Below are positions 14,817 through 23,333 of a stretch of 23,333 bases of DNA, in pieces (the first letter of the stretch is position 1; each line of letters starts with the position of its first letter). The position numbers and the translations under genes are program-made. Source of the DNA: Pseudomonadota bacterium (GTDB taxonomy: Bacteria > Pseudomonadota > Gammaproteobacteria > Xanthomonadales > Xanthomonadaceae); contig JAEWZE010000143.1 in NCBI GenBank assembly GCA_023395465.1, positions 1 to 23,333 on the forward strand. Reading direction: 5' to 3'. The notes under the pieces were generated by a model, which ran no database searches, was not told where the DNA came from, and saw nothing but the letters and a program-made list of their open reading frames with translations.

Positions 14817-17583
14817 ACCCGGCGCCCCGGCCGCACCGGACGCGTCCGCAGCGGACGACTGGCACGCCATCGATGCCGGCCGGGCGCTGGCGCGGCTGGG
14901 GGCCGGCCACGCGGGCCTGGCGGCGGACGAGGTCGCCCGCCGCCTGCAAGCGCACGGCCCCAACGCGCTGCCGCCCGCGCAGCGCGTGCCCGCCTGGCGG
15001 CGCCTGCTGCGGCAGTTCAACGATCCGCTGATCCTGTTCCTGCTGGCCGCGGCGGCGATCGCCGCGCTGGTCGCGCACTACGTCGATGCCGGGGTGATCG
15101 CCGCGGTGGTGCTGGTCAACGCGGTGGTCGGTTTCGTCCAGGAGGGCCGGGCCGAGCAGGCGCTGTCGGCGCTGCGCTCGATGCTGGCGCCGTCGGCGCG
15201 GGTGCTGCGCGACGGCAACCGCGCGACGGTGGCCGTCGAGGGCCTGGTGCCCGGCGACGTGCTGCTGCTGGAGGCAGGCGACCGCGTCCCGGCCGACGCG
15301 CGCCTGCTGCGCGCGCGCGGGCTGCGGGTGGACGAGTCGGTGCTGACCGGCGAATCGGTGCCGGCCGACAAGCAGGTCGATCCGGTCGCCGCCGATACCG
15401 ACCTCGGCAGCCGCGCGTCGATGCTGTACTCGGGCACCCTGGTCGCGACCGGGCAGGCGGCCGCGGTGGTGGTGGCGACCGGCACGCAGACCCGGATCGG
15501 CCGCATCGGCAGCCTGCTGGGCCAGGTCGAGACCCTCACCACGCCGCTGCTGCAGCAGATCGCGCGTTTCGGCCGTGGCTTCACCGTGATCGCCCTGGTC
15601 GCGGCCGCGGCGCTGTTCCTGTTCGCCGTCGGCGCGCGCGGCTATGCCTGGCTGGACGCGCTGATGGTGGTGGTGGCCCTGGCCGTGGGCGTGGTCCCCG
15701 AAAGCCTGCCGGCGGTCATCACCATCACCCTGGCGATGGGCGTGCGACGCATGGCCGCGCGCAACGCCATCGTGCGGCGCCTGCCGGCGGTGGAGACGCT
15801 GGGCGCGACCACGGTGATCTGCTCGGACAAGACCGGCACCCTGACCCGCAACGAGATGACCGCGCGCGGCGTGGCCACCACCGCCGGACGGGTCGAGGCC
15901 AACGGCGGCGGCTATGCGCCGCAGGGGCGGCTGGCCGCGCTGGACGGCGGCGATCCCGCGCTGGCGGCGGCGCAGCGCGTGGCGCGGATCGGGCTGCTGT
16001 GCAACGACGCGCAGCTGCATCCGTCCGACGACGGCCACTGGCGCGTCGACGGCGACCCGATGGAAGGCGCGCTGCTGGCACTGGCCGGCAAGGCGGGTTT
16101 CGATGCCGCGGCGCTGCGCAGCGCGCATCCGCGCCTGGACGAGGTGCCGTTCGATGCCGCGCACCGCTTCATGGCCACCCTGCACGCCGATGCGGACGGC
16201 GCCGGCGCCCTGGTCTGCGTCAAGGGCGCGCCCGAGCAGGTGCTGGCGCTCAGCGTCGCCCAGGCCGGGCGCGATGGCCAGGCCGAGCCCCTCGATGCGG
16301 ACGCCTGGCGACGCGCCATCGACGCGGCCGGTGCCGAAGGCCAGCGCGTGCTGGGCTTCGCCTGCAAGCGGCTGGAGCGCGTGCCGGCGCGGTTCGCGCT
16401 GGAGGACGTGGAAGGCCTGCTGTTCGTCGGCACCGTCGGCTTCATCGACCCGCCGCGCGAGGAGGCGATCCGCGCGGTGGCCGACTGCCGGAGCGCCGGC
16501 ATTGCGGTGAAGATGATCACCGGCGACCACGCCGCCACCGCGGCGGCCATCGCCACGCAGCTGCACCTGGCCGACGAGGTGCGCGTGGTCACCGGCCAGG
16601 AACTCGAAGGCGTCTCCGAGGCCGACCTGCCGGCGCTGGCGCTCGAAGCCAGCGTGTTCGCCCGCACCACGCCCGAGCACAAGCTGCGCATCGTGCGCGC
16701 GCTGCAGTCGCGCGGCCACACCGTCGCCATGACCGGCGACGGGGTCAACGACGCGCCCTCGCTCAAGCAGGCCGATATCGGCATCGCCATGGGCCACAAG
16801 GGTACCGAGGCGGCGAAGGAGGCCAGCCAGATGGTGCTGGCCGACGACAACTTCGCCTCGATCGCCGCGGCCGTGTACGAGGGGCGCGGCGTCTACGACA
16901 ACATCCGCAAGGTCATCGCCTGGACCCTGCCGACCAACGGCGGCGAGGCGCTGGCGGTGCTGCTTGCGATCGTCTTCGGCGCGGTGCTGCCGATGACGCC
17001 GCCGCAGATCCTGTGGGTCAACATGGTCCTGACCATCACCCTGGGCCTGGCACTGGCGTTCGAACCGCCCGAGCCCGGGGTGATGACGCGACCGCCGCGA
17101 CGCCGCGACGCGCCGCTGGTCTCCGCCTTCATGGTGTGGCGCATCGTGCTGGTGTCGATCCTCTTCAGCCTGGCCGCGTACGGCGTCTTCTACTGGGCGC
17201 TGGCGCGCGGACACGACGTAGGGACCGGGCGCACCATGGTGGTCAACACCTTCTGCGTGCTCGAGATCTTCTACCTGTTCAGCGTGCGCTACCTGCACGG
17301 CACCTCGTTCTCGTTGCGCGGCTTGCGCGGCACGCCCGCGGTGCTGTGGGCGATCGCCGCGGTGGTGGCGGCGCAGCTGGGCTTCACCTACCTGCCGTGG
17401 ATGCACGCGCTGTTCGACAGCCGCCCGGTGCCGCTGCTGGAAGGTGCGGTCATCGTGGCGGTGGGCGTGGCGCTGCTGCTGCTGCTCGAGGCCGAGAAGT
17501 GGCTGCTGCGGCGCCTGGGCGTGTTCGCCGAGCTGCGGTCCGTGGCAGGATCGGGGCCGACGCCAGGGGACGCCACCGCATGA
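14809..17583 (+). CDS. P2-like cation-transporting P-type ATPase (substrate uncertain)
   Basis: A 924-aa ion pump in the inner membrane. Domains in order: N-terminal cation-ATPase domain (about 15-70, WHAIDAGRALARL...NALPPA), M1-M2, actuator with TGES (180-183), M3-M4 with PESLPAV (297-303), phosphorylation site DKTGTLT (Asp340), nucleotide domain with KGAPE, hinge TGDGVNDAPS (Asp644), and M5-M10. Ca/Na,K-ATPase-like ligands kept are Glu298 in M4, Asn710 and Glu713 in M5 (NGGEA) and Asn738 in M6. The M6 aspartate essential in SERCA (Asp800) is Thr742 here (WVNMVLT), so a calcium label is not justified. The start is a GTG inside the end of the phasin gene; no in-frame ATG lies near. The stop overlaps the next gene by 4 bp. 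Confidence 0.9.
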   Translation: MAEPGAPAAPDASAADDWHAIDAGRALARLGAGHAGLAADEVARRLQAHGPNALPPAQRVPAWRRLLRQFNDPLILFLLAAAAIAALVAHYVDAGVIAAVVLVNAVVGFVQEGRAEQALSALRSMLAPSARVLRDGNRATVAVEGLVPGDVLLLEAGDRVPADARLLRARGLRVDESVLTGESVPADKQVDPVAADTDLGSRASMLYSGTLVATGQAAAVVVATGTQTRIGRIGSLLGQVETLTTPLLQQIARFGRGFTVIALVAAAALFLFAVGARGYAWLDALMVVVALAVGVVPESLPAVITITLAMGVRRMAARNAIVRRLPAVETLGATTVICSDKTGTLTRNEMTARGVATTAGRVEANGGGYAPQGRLAALDGGDPALAAAQRVARIGLLCNDAQLHPSDDGHWRVDGDPMEGALLALAGKAGFDAAALRSAHPRLDEVPFDAAHRFMATLHADADGAGALVCVKGAPEQVLALSVAQAGRDGQAEPLDADAWRRAIDAAGAEGQRVLGFACKRLERVPARFALEDVEGLLFVGTVGFIDPPREEAIRAVADCRSAGIAVKMITGDHAATAAAIATQLHLADEVRVVTGQELEGVSEADLPALALEASVFARTTPEHKLRIVRALQSRGHTVAMTGDGVNDAPSLKQADIGIAMGHKGTEAAKEASQMVLADDNFASIAAAVYEGRGVYDNIRKVIAWTLPTNGGEALAVLLAIVFGAVLPMTPPQILWVNMVLTITLGLALAFEPPEPGVMTRPPRRRDAPLVSAFMVWRIVLVSILFSLAAYGVFYWALARGHDVGTGRTMVVNTFCVLEIFYLFSVRYLHGTSFSLRGLRGTPAVLWAIAAVVAAQLGFTYLPWMHALFDSRPVPLLEGAVIVAVGVALLLLLEAEKWLLRRLGVFAELRSVAGSGPTPGDATA

Positions 17584-18443
17584 CCGCCGCCACCGACTGC
17601 AACCTGCTGCTCGCCACCGACCTGGCGCCACGCTGCGATCGCGCCACCGACCGGGCCATCTCGCTGGCCCGGGCCTCGCGCGGTCGCGCGGTCGCCGCCA
17701 CCGTCGTGGAGCCGGCCGAACGCTCCGCGCGCAACGTGCCGCGCCACGACCTGCCGGGCTGGTATACCGAGCCGACCGACGCGCAGCTGGCGCGCCAGCG
17801 CCTGCAGCGCGAGTTCGAGGGCGAGTCGCGTCGCTGGGACGTGCACGTGGGCGAGGGAACGGCCGGCGACCAGGTGACCGCGCTGCTCGATGCGATGATG
17901 CCGGCCCTGGTGGTGACCGGCCCCGTGCGCGGCGGCGCGCTGGGGCCGGCGGTGCTGGGTTCCACCGTGGACCGGCTCCTGCGGCGGCCGCAGACCACGC
18001 TGCTGATGGTGCACGAGCGTGCGCACCGGCCCTATCGCCGCCTCCTGCTGGCCAGCGATTTCTCGGAAGCCTGCGGTCTCGCGCTGCGGCGCGCACGCGA
18101 ACTGTTCCCTGCCGCCGCGTTGACGGTACTGCACGGCTATTCGGTGCCGATGCTGGGTCTGCTCGACACCACCCGCGACCAGGCCTTGGCCGACACGCGC
18201 GCGCAGCTGCGTGCCGAGGGACGTGCGTTCCTGCGCGATGCCGGGATCGGCGACGACGTGGAACTGCTGGTCGAGCACGGCGACCCGGCGCGCCTGGTGC
18301 AGCAGTACGTCGACAGCGTCGGCGCCGACCTCGTGGTGCTGGGGACCCACGGCCGCGGCGCGATCCACGAACTGGTGGTGGGCAGCGTCGCCAGGCGCAT
18401 GCTGACCACGGTGCTGGCGGACATGCTGGTGGTGCATGGCTGA
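17580..18443 (+). CDS. Tandem-domain universal stress protein (UspA family)
   Basis: A 287-aa cytoplasmic protein with two Usp domains (about 6-146 and 152-286). The second has the full nucleotide-binding pattern G-x2-G-x9-G-S: GTHGRGAIHELVVGS near 255-269. The first has a similar but looser version, GPVRGGALGPAVLGST. Both begin with a beta strand ending in Asp (LLLATDLA, LLLASDFSE), as in ATP-binding members. Such tandem Usps often accompany anaerobic or stress energy genes. The ATG overlaps the ATPase stop (ATGA), so it belongs to the phasin-ATPase operon. The frame runs open far upstream inside the ATPase, but the coupled ATG is the obvious start. Confidence 0.92.
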   Translation: MTAATDCNLLLATDLAPRCDRATDRAISLARASRGRAVAATVVEPAERSARNVPRHDLPGWYTEPTDAQLARQRLQREFEGESRRWDVHVGEGTAGDQVTALLDAMMPALVVTGPVRGGALGPAVLGSTVDRLLRRPQTTLLMVHERAHRPYRRLLLASDFSEACGLALRRARELFPAAALTVLHGYSVPMLGLLDTTRDQALADTRAQLRAEGRAFLRDAGIGDDVELLVEHGDPARLVQQYVDSVGADLVVLGTHGRGAIHELVVGSVARRMLTTVLADMLVVHG

Positions 18444-18532
18444 TGCTTTCGCCGCGCGGTTACGCGCCCTGCTGATGCTGCCCCGGCAACCTGCACGCCA
18501 CCCTCCCACGATGTTCCGCATGATGGCGCCCC

Positions 18533-19948
18533 ATGACCCCTGACGACGACCTGCGCATCCTGCGCAACCGCACCTTCGACGAGCTCGCCATCGGCGACAC
18601 CGCGACCATCGAGCGCACGCTCGCGCAGCAGGACATCCAGCTGTTCGCGGTGCTCTCGGGCGACCTCAACCCGACCCACATCGATCCCGACTTCGCCGCC
18701 TCCACCCGCTACAGCGGCGTGATCGCGCACGGCATGTGGGGCGGCGCGCTGATCTCGGCGGTGCTGGGCACGCGCCTGCCCGGGCCGGGCACGGTCTACC
18801 TCGGCCAGACCCTGCGCTTCCTGGCGCCGGTACGACTGGGCGACAGGCTCACCGTCCAGGTCACGGTGACTGCGCTGGATCCCGGCAAACGCTGCGTGAC
18901 CCTGGCCTGCAGCTGCACCAACCAGGACGGCAAGCGGGTGATCGACGGCGAGGCGCAGGTGATCGCGCCCGACGAGCGCATCGAACGCGCGCGCACCGCG
19001 CTGCCGGAGATCCGCCTCGATGCCGCCGGCAACGACGGCCTGGCACGGCTGCTGGCCCACGTCGCGCCGATGGAGGCGATCCGCGTGGCGGTGGTGCATC
19101 CCTGCGACGCATTGAGCCTGTCGGGTGCGATCGACGCGCGCGATGCCGGACTGATCGAACCGGTGCTGGTCGGCCCGCGCGCGCGGATCGAGGCCGCGGC
19201 CGCGGAGGCCGGCGTGGAACTCGCCGGCCTGGCGATCGAGGACGTGCCGCACAGCCACGCCGCCGCCGCGCGCGCGGTCGAGCTGGCGCGCGAAGGCAGG
19301 GTCGAGGCGCTGATGAAGGGCAGCCTGCACACCGACGAGCTGATGGCGGCGGTGGTGTCCTCGGCCACGGGCCTGCGCACCAAGCGCCGGGTCAGCCACT
19401 GCTTCGTCCTGCAGACGCCGCACTACCCGCGCCCGTTCATCGTCACCGACGCGGCGATCAACCTCGCGCCCGACCTGGCGCAGAAGGCCGACATCATCCG
19501 CAATGCCATCGAGCTGGCGCACGTGATCGGCGTGGAGCGGCCCAAGGTCGCGATCCTGGCCGCGGTCGAGACGGTGACCCCGACCATGCCGGCCACGCTC
19601 GATGCCGCCGCGCTGTGCAAGATGGCCGATCGTGGCCAGATCGAGGGCGGCGTGCTCGACGGCCCGCTGGCCTTCGACAACGCGGTGTCGATCGCCGCCG
19701 CGCGCACCAAGGGCATCGTCTCCGAGGTCGCCGGCCAGGCCGACATCCTGGTCGTGCCCGACCTGGAAAGCGGCAACATGCTGGCCAAGCAGGTGATGTT
19801 CATGGGCGACGCCGCCAGCGCCGGCATCGTGCTCGGCGCCCGGGTGCCGGTGGTGCTGACCAGCCGCGCCGATTCGCGCGAATCGCGCATGGCCTCGTGC
19901 GCGATCGCGCTGATGCTCGCGCACCGCTACCGCACCACGCCGCCGTAA
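18533..19948 (+). CDS. Bifunctional MaoC-type enoyl-CoA hydratase / phosphate acyltransferase
   Basis: A 471-aa fusion. Residues about 10-150 form a MaoC (R)-specific hydratase hot-dog domain with the catalytic pattern SGDLNPTHID (Asp44, Asn46, His49; the D-x4-H spacing of PhaJ). Residues about 165-465 form a phosphate acetyl/butyryltransferase domain (PTA_PTB), with MKGSLHTDELM, then FIVTDAAINLAPDL, DGPLAFDNAVS, and ADILVVPDLESGNML near the C-terminus. Expected chemistry: hydration of trans-2-enoyl-CoA to (R)-3-hydroxyacyl-CoA, and exchange of CoA for phosphate on short acyl-CoA. With acetate kinase (23236) this gives ATP. No strong ribosome-binding site is seen before the ATG at 18533. The 89-bp gap from usp (18444-18532) shows no clear promoter. 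Confidence 0.92.
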   Translation: MTPDDDLRILRNRTFDELAIGDTATIERTLAQQDIQLFAVLSGDLNPTHIDPDFAASTRYSGVIAHGMWGGALISAVLGTRLPGPGTVYLGQTLRFLAPVRLGDRLTVQVTVTALDPGKRCVTLACSCTNQDGKRVIDGEAQVIAPDERIERARTALPEIRLDAAGNDGLARLLAHVAPMEAIRVAVVHPCDALSLSGAIDARDAGLIEPVLVGPRARIEAAAAEAGVELAGLAIEDVPHSHAAAARAVELAREGRVEALMKGSLHTDELMAAVVSSATGLRTKRRVSHCFVLQTPHYPRPFIVTDAAINLAPDLAQKADIIRNAIELAHVIGVERPKVAILAAVETVTPTMPATLDAAALCKMADRGQIEGGVLDGPLAFDNAVSIAAARTKGIVSEVAGQADILVVPDLESGNMLAKQVMFMGDAASAGIVLGARVPVVLTSRADSRESRMASCAIALMLAHRYRTTPP

Positions 19949-19964
19949 CTGGCCCCGCCTCTAT

Positions 19965-20017
19965 CGTGGGAGCGACCTTGGTCGCGAAAGCCCTTCGCGC
20001 GCAAGCGCGCTCCCACG
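19965..20017. repeat. REP-like palindromic element
   Basis: Outer arms CGTGGGAGCG (19965-19974) and CGCTCCCACG (20008-20017) enclose an inner hairpin CGACC-TT-GGTCG (19973-19984) and GCGCGC-AA-GCGCGC. The GTGGGAGCGACC...GGTCGCGA sequence resembles REP elements common between genes in Pseudomonas and Xanthomonadaceae genomes, usually spread by a RAYT transposase encoded elsewhere. It lies 17 bp after the MaoC-Pta stop and may end that transcript. Confidence 0.75.
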
Positions 20018-20085
20018 GCGACGACGCCTGGCGCGCCCGCAAGGCATCCGCGTGCTGGCCCGTGGTGACAGCTGCAACACCGGCC

Positions 20086-20117
20086 TTGACTCTGGACCCG
20101 GGTCCAGGGTGCAGACT
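20086..20117 (+). promoter_or_regulatory. MerR-type promoter/operator for the metal-resistance operon
   Basis: TTGACT (-35, 20086-20091) is separated by 20 bp, rather than the usual 17, from CAGACT (-10, 20112-20117). The spacer contains the perfect 16-bp palindrome CTGGACCCGGGTCCAG (20092-20107), extending to 22 bp (20089-20110) with one mismatched pair. A long spacer with a centred dyad is the hallmark of promoters that MerR-family activators untwist, and the ACTCTGGA half resembles ZntR-type operators. It lies 25 bp before the merR start, so it is probably autoregulatory and drives the regulator, ATPase and acetate kinase genes. Confidence 0.75.
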
Positions 20118-20141
20118 GGCCTCCCGCATCGGAGAGCGCCC

Positions 20142-20542
20142 ATGTCCAGCATGAGCATCGGTCAACTCGCACAGCGCGCCGGCGTCGCCATCGACACGGT
20201 GCGCTACTACGAACGCAGCGCGCTGCTGCCGCCCGCCGGGCGCCTGCCGTCCGGTTACCGCCGCTACGGCGACACCGAGCTCAAGCGCCTGCGCTTCATC
20301 CGCCGGGCCAAGGCGCTGGGCTTCCCGCTGGAGGACATCCGCGAGCTGCTGTCGCTGGGCGACTCGGGCGACGTGGCCAGCGTCAGGCACGCCGCCCAGC
20401 GCAGGCTGGAGGACGTGCAGGCGCGCATCGCCGAACTGCAGCGCGTGCGCGCCGGGCTGGAAACCCTGGTCGCCGCCTGTCCCGGCCACGGCCGCGCGGA
20501 CGCCTGCCCGATCCTCAACGCGCTGGCCGGGGAGGACGCGGC

Positions 20543-20546
<4 letters not shown>
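20142..20546 (+). CDS. MerR-family metal-responsive regulator, CueR-like
   Basis: A 134-aa MerR dimer subunit. The N-terminal HTH (MSIGQLAQRAGVAIDTVRYY, ERSALLPP, SGYRRYG) spans about 4-45, followed by the dimerisation helix and a C-terminal metal loop with Cys113 and Cys122 (CPGHGRADAC). This resembles CueR (CPGDDSADC), with one extra residue. No Cys occurs near position 80 (GDVASVRH), where divalent-metal sensors such as ZntR and PbrR have one; this favours a monovalent ion (Cu+, Ag+ or Au+). The ATG at 20142 has a GGAGAG ribosome-binding site and lies downstream of the MerR-type promoter, ruling out the longer frame from 20052. A Met at 20151 is an alternative start. The stop overlaps the ATPase start (ATGA). 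Confidence 0.9.
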
Positions 20547-23235
<2,689 letters not shown>

Positions 23236-23239
<4 letters not shown>

Positions 23240-23333
23240 CCGCGCATGACGCCGACCGCTATCCCACCCGCGGCGACCTGGTGCTGGTGCTCAACTGCGG
23301 CTCGTCGAGCATCAAGTTCGCGCTGTTCGACGC
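23236..23333 (+). CDS. ackA: Acetate/propionate kinase, N-terminus (cut by window edge)
   Basis: Only 32 residues are present: a 14-residue lead and then LVLVLNCGSSSIKFALFD, the N-terminal nucleotide-fold motif of acetate and propionate kinases (VLVLNCGSSSIK is nearly invariant). The enzyme makes ATP from acyl-phosphate, or the reverse. Its ATG overlaps the copper ATPase stop by 4 bp (ATGA). It would use the acyl-phosphate made by the MaoC-Pta protein encoded 3.3 kb upstream. Confidence 0.92.

Noticed and set aside
14809..17583. Calcium-transporting ATPase annotation
   Set aside because: The M6 aspartate required in SERCA is replaced by Thr742, so the substrate is left open.
14212..18096. 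A 1294-codon minus-strand open frame opposite the ATPase and Usp genes
   Set aside because: Arg/Ala/Pro-rich translation without domains, opposite well-supported genes; an artefact of high third-position GC.
20052..20141. Upstream extension of the MerR regulator
   Set aside because: It would begin upstream of the MerR-type promoter and add 30 residues unlike any MerR N-terminus.

Overview
The window is about 70% GC, densely packed, and built almost entirely of recognisable proteobacterial genes. The Mla gene set, the AcnD/PrpF version of the methylcitrate cycle, the GC-rich hairpin repeats between genes and the REP-like GTGGGAGCG element together suggest a gammaproteobacterium of the Lysobacteraceae/Xanthomonadaceae type (Lysobacter, Luteimonas or a relative). 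The genus is inferred. No RNA gene, CRISPR array, insertion sequence or phage gene was seen.

Layout. (1) 1-2984, minus strand: mlaF-mlaE-mlaD-mlaC, the inner-membrane and periplasmic parts of the Mla phospholipid transporter. mlaC runs off the left edge, and the mlaF-mlaE gap holds an array of GC-rich hairpins. (2) 3148-4395, minus: a citrate-synthase-family protein with an N-terminal MerR-like helix-turn-helix. It diverges from (3) 4494-12304, plus: the methylcitrate cycle genes prpB, prpC and acnD, then an SRPBCC/AHSA1 gene, a 2H phosphoesterase gene, and an in-frame rhodanese-PrpF fusion. (4) 12400-14082, minus: an M28 metallopeptidase lipoprotein, convergent with the prp genes. (5) 14328-19948, plus: phasin, P2-like cation ATPase, tandem universal stress protein and MaoC-phosphate acetyltransferase fusion, preceded by an FNR/ANR-like palindrome. 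(6) 20142-23333, plus: a CueR-like MerR regulator with its own MerR-type promoter, a Cu+/Ag+ P1B ATPase with three tandem YHS domains, and the start of acetate kinase, each overlapping the next by ATGA.

How the parts work together. Region 3 converts propionyl-CoA to pyruvate and succinate by the Fe-S AcnD/PrpF route; no prpD, prpE or sigma-54 PrpR is in the window. The HTH-citrate synthase and the TTGAT-rich divergent control region make a candidate product-sensing switch for it. Regions 5 and 6 look like one low-oxygen or stress island. The phasin points to polyhydroxyalkanoate granules. The MaoC-Pta fusion and acetate kinase could turn acyl-CoA into acyl-phosphate and then ATP, and the ATPases and stress protein are typical companions.

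The observations most worth following up are the HTH-citrate synthase with its putative operator, the rhodanese-PrpF fusion, the cation ATPase lacking the usual M6 aspartate, the recent triplication of the YHS domain, and the embedding of a metal-responsive cassette in an acyl-phosphate/acetate-kinase operon.
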